Positions 28,401 to 35,344 of a stretch of 37,590 nt of DNA are shown here, one piece after another. Origin of the DNA: Corallochytrium limacisporum (lineage: Eukaryota > Opisthokonta); the NCBI GenBank assembly GCA_002811645.1, contig PDIP01000008.1:265357-302946 (forward strand), written 5' to 3'. How positions within the stretch are numbered: the first letter of the stretch is position 1; each line of letters opens with the position of its first letter. The translations under genes were made by a program, and so were the position numbers. Under the pieces are notes generated by a model. That model worked only from the letters and a program-made list of their open reading frames with translations. It was not told the origin of the DNA and ran no database searches.

Positions 28401-29746
28401 CCCGTCAGAGCTTCGATGGAATGCTCAGAGCGTTGCGACTTGTCACAGAGGAAATCACGGAAACATCCGAGGTTGCTGTATTGGCAAATACTATTGGTAA
28501 AGCCTCAGTGAAAATGGATCTGTCCAGTTTGGTTGCTATCGGGCAAAAGCTCCTGCTTGGCAACTCTGGACAAGCGGTCGGCTCGGCTCGGGCCGGTGAA
28601 GCAGAAGCTCTGAACCAGATCCTGAGGTTGATCAATGCAGAATCCGCACTGGCAGTTCCATTGCTGTTGCTGAACCACGTGCAAATCCTGGAGCGCGCTG
28701 ATAGAGCTGTTGCTGGGAAAGAGCGCACAGCAGTGATTGCGCTGCTCCGTTTTCTTGCCACGGGTGATGCATTGCCAACCGGGATCCAATTGCGTTCAGC
28801 GGACGGCCTCTCGGAGGCGTGGTCCTATGCTCTCTATCGATTGCTTCGCATGAAAGCGAAGTGGCCCGAGGATCCTGAGCTAACGCAAGTTACGGCAAGG
28901 CTGCGGCGTCGGATTCCAAATTCACTCACCAATTCAGTCCCGATGAAACTTATGGACTTGGAATTGCAGTTGGTTCACAAACCTGCCGACAACGCTCACG
29001 CTCTGTCGACTATTTTGCGAGGCAGTGACAGTTTGCGCACAGACAGATTGTTGGTCGAAGATCTCCAGCGAGTATTTCGTCCTCTGGTGCAAATGGCAGC
29101 CAATTGGTCAGTGAAGAATGCAAGAACACTATTGGATTGCTTTGAAATTCGAAGCGATTGCCTTGATTTGATCACACTGAAGGACATGGCAGCCTTGTCT
29201 TTCGATACCCGAGATCGCGCTCGATTGATATCGATTGTGTGCGATCAGTGTCGAATAGATGCCGGCACATTTACTAGTGCAATGAAAGCTGTGGTGCAGG
29301 AGCAGAGAAAGAACGCTGACACTTTGCGTCTTGTTGTCGACGGCACAGAGAAGTTCCTGCACCTTCCGCCGGAGCTTGACGATGTCCTCGTAGCTACCGA
29401 TGCGCAGAGCGATCCAACCTCTTACCGTTCGTGCCCGTCCATTTTGACCAGCCTGTTGTTGGACTATGCAACTTCTGAAGCGATTGGAAACGACGTGAGT
29501 CTGCTGAGGAGGGTATGGCGTGTATTGAGCCTTCGTTCATATGCCGATTCATACCCAACAGAGCAGCTGTGGAAGTGGATTGAAGCTCTGTGCAACGGGT
29601 CGCACCCGGACATTGCTACCCGAATGGCAGTTCTTTTGATCGATACGCCAAAAATTGACATGTCAGAAGTCTGCAAAGCTCTGCCCTTCGTTGAGAAAGA
29701 GCTCAGCAGCTCACCAGGCTTTCACGTGGCGTATGACGAAACATAA
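25466..29746 (+). CDS. Large helical-repeat-like protein, probably mitochondrial, function unknown
   Basis: A 1426-residue protein that I do not recognise. The frame is uninterrupted for 4.3 kb, so it is certainly a gene. The N-terminus (about 1-45) is rich in Arg and lacks acidic residues after E3 until the RFYAKE site near residues 23-28, which looks like a mitochondrial processing site. Most of the chain reads as short amphipathic helices without long low-complexity stretches, as in PPR or TPR solenoids. PPR-like units include FGKLVRFGHIDEAWKVLSSF near 305 and a similar segment around 715-750. No catalytic motif, zinc site or membrane segment is apparent. An acidic, Glu-rich segment occurs near 265-285. 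It is divergent from ValRS, whose product also looks organellar. A role in organelle RNA metabolism or translation is an inference only. It is convergent with SmB, with 40 bases between stops. Confidence 0.85.
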   Translation: MIEALVHLRSRPMHARMPRSSIRFYAKEAGNRRRRVKTKRKSLEKEEVKNVVSSVSTQEAEANEFFTSEAVPAWLRARVAVGSSEGIRARSQLTRSVHIGSLIPPPLVRSPLSQSLMSTISRSRDHQINDVHTLHEESQEMLSYPRLSEDQKATLKQHIRTLAVEGDLLEAWMFRERSGATDEIEILETRGIPVDLNEHSDLDVLAFDINRRCKEPDCGLARSVLNAVHDFRALYLNPAAITLSAFTGDASFLLQYVDGKNLQGKEEKDMPPEQQAPEQEGPMWNFPKGAGVISHEDHMKIMAFGKLVRFGHIDEAWKVLSSFNEHLADGLRLPLARMMLDRGLEEAIDSKRFGALVHIAEIGLEKQWLRPSSFGAVVGVLYGLDRGQGVQLAHRLLGHAERRKLLTESEWARAVWNGLLSCKCLDHARRWWPRILLTHRDLGAERLSDIWKLFLYRTLAAHSVETATDPLILLPQALRNDPFNALVMGTMSDEQLANEYAREMLAVEWASSETISFETMRKMESLILLSEKTRNVEFLNVVRGQLDQSWAKTKSFVNLHPQMQLDLTRLYQALFRSFSRLSQTVEDYENLFQALQVMQKHDFPLDTTRWEPLLAELVDAGLRHGNRLAPLSTLVDRTVTETYEKRHLITAIDMLSELKENHLHEVIEQVNKVFALEQTPTSHMRRYDLGSLFGTLSLAMIVHGERVMALSIVKEAKEAHHPVPPFMLDAAVSTLARRDGPVEAFKFWLQCFLLYEGLLRAPVTLRGALTNESVTEQLDNVGGLLAQDHLRESLWMVCEELNTQTHMLRPSFEDLDVPDKLVASVTLPSPEPVNGTREVKIATDRVEKNPERAGSSEESIAQKAVESLRLTKIDRPKSIVDLIRWGLADVEAGGAFESIVVYSLSGIEGRPILMHPDGLSLVLDNVRGTRTFINTLCSSDVELGSRDLAKIFTAIIRVRAKSSPVKTSAPELVTVLRQSRQSFDGMLRALRLVTEEITETSEVAVLANTIGKASVKMDLSSLVAIGQKLLLGNSGQAVGSARAGEAEALNQILRLINAESALAVPLLLLNHVQILERADRAVAGKERTAVIALLRFLATGDALPTGIQLRSADGLSEAWSYALYRLLRMKAKWPEDPELTQVTARLRRRIPNSLTNSVPMKLMDLELQLVHKPADNAHALSTILRGSDSLRTDRLLVEDLQRVFRPLVQMAANWSVKNARTLLDCFEIRSDCLDLITLKDMAALSFDTRDRARLISIVCDQCRIDAGTFTSAMKAVVQEQRKNADTLRLVVDGTEKFLHLPPELDDVLVATDAQSDPTSYRSCPSILTSLLLDYATSEAIGNDVSLLRRVWRVLSLRSYADSYPTEQLWKWIEALCNGSHPDIATRMAVLLIDTPKIDMSEVCKALPFVEKELSSSPGFHVAYDET

Positions 29747-29786
29747 TATAGAATGAAATGTGTACAACTATAACAGCGAAAAAGCT

Positions 29787-30404
29787 TCACCTTCCTCGTC
29801 CTCGACCGCGGCCCCGGTTCGGCACCGATCCCGGCGGAGGTGGCGGCCTTGTCCCTGGAGGCGGAGGACGGAAGCCAGGAGGAGGAGGAGGCCTAAACCC
29901 AGGCGGCGGTGGAGGCATCATTCCTGGAGGTAACGGAGGCATACCAGGTGGTGGAGGCATCATGCCAAGGGGTGGCGGCGGGAGCACAGTACCCGCAGCC
30001 AGGCCCAAGGGTGGCTGTCCGGGTGGTGGAGGCGGTGGCATAGTGGAGCCCTTTGCACCCGTCCTTTTGCTGCCCTGTGTCATGACACTCTGTTGCTTTT
30101 GTGATGCAGGCATCCTATTTCTGCTAGATTGCCTTGCAGGAGGTCCTTCTACGCTAAGAGAAACAATGGTTTCGCCGCGCATAAGCATGAGACCGATTGC
30201 CCGACGTTCCTCTACAATGACTGACTGCCCATCTTTCTTCTTCTTGACGTCCCGGAATTCTTCCACATCTCCAACTACCAAATTCATGTGCTTATCGAAA
30301 GCTAAGAAGATGCCAACGTAGGCCCGACCATCTTTGATGATCAATTTGATGCGATAGCCTAGTAAGGCCAAAAGCCTGCCCGACTTCGGTAGTGACAATA
30401 CCAT
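29787..30404 (-). CDS. SNRPB: Spliceosomal Sm protein B/B' (SmB)
   Basis: A 205-residue Sm-core protein that assembles with six partners around the Sm site of U1, U2, U4 and U5 snRNAs. The Sm1 motif covers about 18-55, with GYRIKLIIKDGRAYVGIFLAFDKHMNLV typical of SmB (quoted to show family in part only: DKHMNLVVGDVEEF). The Sm2 motif near 75-90 includes LMLMRGETIVSLSVEGPP, and the VEGPP ending is diagnostic of SmB. The C-terminal half is proline rich, with repeated PPPPG units, and ends in an RG tail (GRGRGRGR), a usual site of symmetric arginine dimethylation. The start ATG gives a slightly unusual first ten residues, and a small upstream exon cannot be excluded. Its presence indicates that this intron-poor organism still splices. 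Confidence 0.95.
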   Translation of the reverse strand: MVLSLPKSGRLLALLGYRIKLIIKDGRAYVGIFLAFDKHMNLVVGDVEEFRDVKKKKDGQSVIVEERRAIGLMLMRGETIVSLSVEGPPARQSSRNRMPASQKQQSVMTQGSKRTGAKGSTMPPPPPPGQPPLGLAAGTVLPPPPLGMMPPPPGMPPLPPGMMPPPPPGFRPPPPPGFRPPPPGTRPPPPPGSVPNRGRGRGRGR

Positions 30405-30476
30405 TCTTCTGCTTTGGATGAATTTCGAGCCTATGTCATGATTATGAAAGTTCAGTGAGATTCCAGACGTATTAAA

Positions 30477-30710
30477 ATGGGGGCAGCTGCTTATGGCAGA
30501 CGACTGATGTCAGATTGCGTTTCCGTTAGCCCATGCAGATCTCTTCAAATACCCCGTGGGCCCTCCCGGCAAGAAGCACTTGGTATATCCCTAGCTGTGT
30601 GGGTCGCGTGCGTAGGGGTAACACCTGCAGCAGCAGTGGTCAAACGTTTTGCGCGCCCTGCGAAAACTGTTTTCGTATATTCCTCGAACGGGTATGTGAA
30701 ATTCCGGTAG
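30477..30710 (+). CDS. Small putative single-span membrane protein
   Basis: A 77-residue ATG frame that I do not recognise. The first 35 residues are Arg/Ser rich with no acidic residue except D13, and include GRRLMS, as in a mitochondrial presequence. A hydrophobic segment follows at about 36-55 (ALGISLAVWVACVGVTPAAAVV), then a short basic tail. The layout resembles small nuclear-encoded subunits of respiratory complexes; a COX8-like protein came to mind, but I cannot support that by sequence. The ATG has A at -3 and lies only 72 bases from the divergent SmB start. The stop is 187 bases before SPCS1, so it could be a 5' part of that transcript or a separate gene. An overlapping minus-strand frame (30545-30883) begins with GTG and is not favoured. 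Confidence 0.4.
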   Translation: MGAAAYGRRLMSDCVSVSPCRSLQIPRGPSRQEALGISLAVWVACVGVTPAAAVVKRFARPAKTVFVYSSNGYVKFR

Positions 30711-30897
30711 ACCTCAGGCGAGCATACAAGGCGTTCCGAAACTGTTGAAAATTGCGCGGTCGGTCGGGTGTTCAGTTTGGGCGATACAGTCCGCAGCAGC
30801 CGAAAACCAGGTAAACAGACAAAACACTCGTTCGTAAGGGGGTTCCTGTACCAGAGAAAAGCTATGAGAAGATTCCATACCACCTCCTGGCTAGTGT

Positions 30898-31233
30898 ATG
30901 AACATTATCTCTGTTACCATTAAGCGATATCTTTCGGAGAACGCGGACATGGATTCAATAGAAAATCAGATCTTTGGGGGGTCACACGCTGACTTTGTCG
31001 GCCAAAAAAGAGTGGAGGCAATCATAAACCTGGGGACTTCGCTATCTGTTGCGATTGGCCTCTTAGTAGGTTATTACCTTGGTAATGCAACCTTGGCATT
31101 TCTGACATGCATCGGAGTTTGTGCGGCACTCTCCGTCGTTGTCTTGCCACCTTGGCCATTCTATCGCGTAGGTGACGTCAAGTGGCTTCCTCCAAAGAAG
31201 TCCGACAGTGGAAGTGATAAAAAGAACAAGTAG
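30898..31233 (+). CDS. SPCS1: Signal peptidase complex subunit 1 (SPC12)
   Basis: A 111-residue ER membrane subunit of the signal peptidase complex, which helps define which segments are cleaved. The family pattern is clear. After the conserved GQKRVEAIIN (about 40-49) two membrane segments lie at about 48-68 and 70-87, followed by LPPWPFYRVGDVKWLPP. This matches the diagnostic PPWPIYR and WLP of SPCS1. The tail is Lys/Asp/Ser rich. A second ATG at 30949 would give a 94-residue protein beginning MDSIENQ, closer to the usual family length (about 100), so the true start may be there. It is convergent with the coiled-coil gene, with 75 bases between stops. Confidence 0.92.
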   Translation: MNIISVTIKRYLSENADMDSIENQIFGGSHADFVGQKRVEAIINLGTSLSVAIGLLVGYYLGNATLAFLTCIGVCAALSVVVLPPWPFYRVGDVKWLPPKKSDSGSDKKNK

Positions 31234-31308
31234 AGATACCAATCAAAACCACGTATACTAAATATACCGAAAACCAGTCTTTTGGTTTAATGTGAAATGC
31301 AAAATGAG

Positions 31309-31785
31309 TTATGTCTGCATGGCATCCCCATCCTCATTGACCTCTGACCCCCCGAGTGCCTTCACTTTGTATGCTTCCCTGCTCAGCACGCCAATAGTGG
31401 TGGCCACACCAAAAAGCTCCACCAAGTCCCGTGTCTCTTGAACAGCAGTATGCAAAGCTTTTCGCTTTTGTTGATATTTCTGAACACAGTCTTCGTGTTC
31501 CTTGTGCAGCAAATCCATGTCCGAGTCTTCCTCCATGTTTTTCTTCACGTCCGCTGCAATATCGTCGCGAATGCGAACAATACAATCCTTGATCGCTTCA
31601 AGAGATCCGTTCATTTGTGTACCTATTTCTGCAATGTTTTCTGTTTCTTCTCTTGCTGCTACATGTTGACCATTGGATAGTTTACTAGACAAATTCCGGA
31701 TGCCATTGATGAGTGACTCCAAAGCTATCTGTACCGCAGCAGTCTGGTCGATGCCTTCTTGGGCAGTATCGCGCACGTCTACCAT
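31309..31785 (-). CDS. Small coiled-coil protein of unknown function
   Basis: A 158-residue protein that I do not recognise with certainty. It is almost entirely helical, with two long heptad-like stretches at about 15-85 (GTQMNGSLEAIKDCIVRIRDD) and 90-135 (HKEHEDCVQKYQQKRKALHT), and a short acidic tail. Length and helix pattern resemble small Mediator head-module subunits such as MED30 or MED28, but other small coiled-coil families (kinetochore, BLOC) would look similar. There is no signal peptide, membrane segment or zinc site. The gene starts at an ATG with A at -3 on its own strand and is divergent from BCD1. The continuous frame and codon choice similar to its neighbours make it a real gene; the function is open. 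Confidence 0.65.
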   Translation of the reverse strand: MVDVRDTAQEGIDQTAAVQIALESLINGIRNLSSKLSNGQHVAAREETENIAEIGTQMNGSLEAIKDCIVRIRDDIAADVKKNMEEDSDMDLLHKEHEDCVQKYQQKRKALHTAVQETRDLVELFGVATTIGVLSREAYKVKALGGSEVNEDGDAMQT

Positions 31786-32193
31786 TTTTATCTTGTACTT
31801 ACATGACTATCAACAAATTAATCTTGTATCGCCAAGGCAATCCTTGGCGTGAAGGGTTTTAAGTTTGTTGGATTTAACCTCGAAGTTTCTAAGTGTTTCG
31901 GTTTCGAATACCACTTCGTCAGCTTCCAAGGAAGCAAATCCCGCCCCCATTGGCTCGCTGTGGCGCGCTTGCGAGAGGGAGGACTACACACGTCGAGGTG
32001 AAGCTCTGCTGCGGCTCTCAGCGGGAGGGAGGGCCGCGGGGTTTAGGTACTTGACCTTTGGGAAACCCCCATGTGCTGGCCAGGCCCGGAGAATGGTGAT
32101 ACTTGGAAAATGTGAGCAAGTAACAGGACCCATAAAATTTATGACAGGATGTAGCCCAAGACATAAAGCCTGAGACACCACAAAGTATTGAAT
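31786..32193. promoter_or_regulatory. Shared upstream region of the coiled-coil gene and BCD1
   Basis: 408 bases separate two divergent ATGs. No gene is supported; the plus-strand frame at 31865-32173 looks random. A bidirectional promoter is inferred from layout. Confidence 0.4.
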
Positions 32194-33288
32194 ATGGGTG
32201 AATGTTCCGATGACCTAATGAAGCAATCTGTAACCGGGAATTTGGGGCCTAATGTGTGTAATGTATGTGCTGATCAAGAATCCAAATACCGTTGCCCCCG
32301 ATGCGATACGCGAACATGCTCACTAGCATGCACAAATTTACACAAGAAACAAACAGGGTGTACTGGGAAAAAAGATAGGACACAATTTGTGGCCCTTTCA
32401 GAATTCACTGACCAGCAGCTATCCTCCGACTTTAATTTCCTGGATGAGGTTGGGCGGGTAGTTGCGATCTCGAACAAACGTCCAAGTCCATACTCCAAAG
32501 ATCGAACACTGAAGCAAAGCCATGTGAACGGGTGTGAAGAGACGGATGCTAGTCAGTTTAGGAGTCTACCTCGCAGGTGGAGGCTGCTTAGGACTGCTGC
32601 AGAGGATCGTCAGACTCGTCTGTACTTCACTCCACCGGGCCTATCTCTGAGGACAGCAAACACTTCGTATTACCACAAGAAGTCTGATGAAATTTTCTGG
32701 CGACTAGAGGTATGTTTTAATGTGAGCAGCAGAGGGGGCGCCAAAGACGGGCACGAAGGCTGGAATGAAGAAGCTGCCAAATCAGAGCCGTACGTGTACA
32801 GGGAGAAGTCGGTCTCAGAGAACAGAAGTCTCCTTGAAGAGTTAGGTGATGTGTTTGAAAGCAAGCCAGAGAATGCTCGCCCGCGCCTTCTTTTGCCAGA
32901 GATAGCTGCAGCAGTGGAAAGCAACAGTGTGATGAAGTCGTATGCGGCCATCATTCCAGTTCCTCATCGACCACGGGACCAAACCCTGTATTGGGAACTG
33001 GCGTGGGATAAGCCGATGAAGGAAACCTTGAAGGGATGTGGCATCATTGAGTTTCCTCAGGTTCTGGTAGTGTCCAGGACACGTATTTGTACAACGCAGT
33101 CAGAGACAGCAAGTGAACAACCGAAGGTTCGGTACAAGTTAGCGGAACGCCATCTTCATTGTCTTGCAGCTGAAAACAATTGGGTGGCTACGGAAGCGAC
33201 TGATGGCGGAGTTGGATTACAGTCCGACAATTCGAACCAAAAGTCTGGATTTCAAGATAGCCTTAGTGAAGGTGACCGAAATGCTTAA
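32194..33288 (+). CDS. BCD1: Box C/D snoRNA protein 1 (BCD1/ZNHIT6)
   Basis: A 364-residue nuclear assembly factor for box C/D snoRNPs, which guide rRNA methylation and processing. The zf-HIT finger at 22-56 has C22, C25, C34, C37, C42, C46, H50 and C56. It is followed by the BCD1-type FNFLDEVGRVV near 83. The C-terminal domain is recognisable by LYFTPPGLSLRTANTSYY and the later IIEFPQVLV, where BCD1 proteins have IIEYP. An open frame begins two codons earlier at TTG, so the ATG at 32194 is used. The final 50 residues are hydrophilic and weakly conserved in appearance. A plus-strand frame at 33164-33439 overlaps the 3' end in another register and is probably a shadow. Confidence 0.9.
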   Translation: MGECSDDLMKQSVTGNLGPNVCNVCADQESKYRCPRCDTRTCSLACTNLHKKQTGCTGKKDRTQFVALSEFTDQQLSSDFNFLDEVGRVVAISNKRPSPYSKDRTLKQSHVNGCEETDASQFRSLPRRWRLLRTAAEDRQTRLYFTPPGLSLRTANTSYYHKKSDEIFWRLEVCFNVSSRGGAKDGHEGWNEEAAKSEPYVYREKSVSENRSLLEELGDVFESKPENARPRLLLPEIAAAVESNSVMKSYAAIIPVPHRPRDQTLYWELAWDKPMKETLKGCGIIEFPQVLVVSRTRICTTQSETASEQPKVRYKLAERHLHCLAAENNWVATEATDGGVGLQSDNSNQKSGFQDSLSEGDRNA

Positions 33289-35344
33289 TAGACCTATCCG
33301 ATGTACACTATATGATACAACAGTACTGTCGTTTCCTCCAGGGAACCGAATGCTGTTGAACGCTTCGTTTGAATTTCATCTATGCGCAGGTTCGTCTTTA
33401 TCACTAAATGACTACGTCACTGACCTACATATCGTTTAGCATGCAAGACATTGTTTCCTAAAGCTGCTTTAGCTCATGTCCCTGGCAAGCAGCGATCATA
33501 GTGATGCCAAACTCCTTCACTTGTGAAAGCTGCACCAAAGGATTAAACACTATTTCCTCGTCAATGGTGACCGGGTCGTCGCAGACAATCTTTCCTTCAC
33601 CCGAATCTCAGATTAGTAGATGCTATCAAGCCCAGCTACGCTTCATCACTCATGTTGGCTTACATTATTACCATCTCCACGGCTTTGCGCCTCACCTTTG
33701 GCTCGCCGTTCTAGACTGTTCCCCGTCCTAACAAGCAGAACGGTTGCCTTGCTGTGTCCCGAGCCTTAAGCAACTGAGCCCAGCCCTAAGAGAACCAAAT
33801 TCACCCGTTCCCTGCAATCAATGGGAGAGTTTCCTGTGGGAATGTGTTTCTGTGCGAGGGAGGTGCCCTCACCTTTGGAAGTAATACTGGCTGGAATGGT
33901 CTCAAAAATCTTGCCGGTCCCGGACACGTCACTCTCTTGACCCGTAACATATCGATCAACGAAGAAACTTTTTTTTTTTGGTCCAGATTCGACTGGAACT
34001 GTCTGCGGAAGGGGCCGATGCGCCGGGACCGGGGTTATGGGGGGGTTAAGGAGAGGAGAATGCAAAAAGAACAACAAAATGACAACAGAGGTACACAGCA
34101 AATGAAACGTGTAGCCTTACACGGGAACCAAAAACCCCCCTCCCGCACTACATGCCGCAGCAGGGAACCAAGTGCCACACAGCCACCAATTTTCCAAATA
34201 TGCAAAAACTCGGTACCATTCTAGGCAGCCATGGCGTGCCCTATCTATGAATAGGGACATCGGCGCTTCCCAAATGAATCCCTAGAATGAGTACAGTAAT
34301 ACGCAAGAGCGTACATGTATGATCCGAGGACGGCTTTAATTGTAGACTTTCGTTTCACGAAAGCGCGCGCAGGACTGGGACTGCGATCGTACAACTGGGA
34401 CGAAGTATAACGCGGGTCTATGTTGACGAAATCGCGCTGCATGCTGCCAGGGACACGCCTTCACTGAAAGTGACCGCCAACAAAGTGTTGGTGCAGCTGC
34501 AGACGCGGAAAGGTCAATACCGTTACGCGGGACCTCCAGCGGGACCATGCACTTCAGACAACGGGGATAACCGATGGCTCAGAACTCGTGATATCAATCT
34601 ACTGGAAATCTATTGCAAAGTCGTACAATGGAGGATGCCCGAGCGAGACGAGCATTGCAAAATGGGGGCGAATACCGCAAAAAATCTCAAAAGCCCCGTA
34701 CGACCGCACGAGAAGCCCCACTATGTATATCGTGCGGCAGAAATTACGTGGTACCGGGAATGTTTGAAAACTACAGGAGGGACAACTAATTTTGCGATGT
34801 CCTGTCTCCAGGTTCACACACCTGTGCAAGAGCTTTCCGGTGTAGTGTTGATAGTTAGGCGGTCGTACAAACCTTAGAAAAGCACTAAAGCAGGGCGATT
34901 TTGCAAGTGAACACAAGTACTAATCCAGGAAAGGGTTCACCCCAAAACCACGAGGACACGACCACGACCTTTTTGATTATATACTAGGGGTGAGAGGGGA
35001 TTGCCACCGGCAAGTGGCAGTTGAACGCAAGAGATAAAATGGAGCAGTCTTGGGGAGGGGAAAGGACGGGAAACCGGAGTGGTGACACCAAGGTGGAAGC
35101 GAAGCATGTCGCTGGAGTTTTTCGCAATGTCATTGATGCGCACAGGTTTATTTAGTGTCATCTTCTGCATCCAAACGTGTTCATTTCACATCCCCAGCGT
35201 TTGCTATAATTTGCTCAGGTGACGACAAGATATGAACTCGGTGGCTCCTGGTACAAAACAATACGGGACTGAAGAAGATATCAGATCTCGCCACCCCTCA
35301 AACGCGTTATACAGACATAGATATCTCTTATAGAACTGTTCATC
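33289..35344. other. 2 kb gap between BCD1 and NRAMP genes
   Basis: No gene is supported here. Several frames of 70-135 codons occur on both strands; most begin with TTG or GTG and overlap others. The best ATG frame is on the minus strand at 34937-35170 (77 codons), with nothing recognisable. A T-run lies near 33968-33979 and a G-run near 34040-34046. The right-hand end should hold the NRAMP promoter. Confidence 0.5.

Noticed and set aside
30821-30834. Sequence shared with the NRAMP 3' repeat (AACACTCGTTCGT)
   Set aside because: A match of this length is expected by chance a few times in a window of this size.
33766-34101. 111-codon minus-strand frame in the BCD1-NRAMP gap
   Set aside because: It begins with TTG, overlaps an opposite-strand frame and matches nothing recognised.
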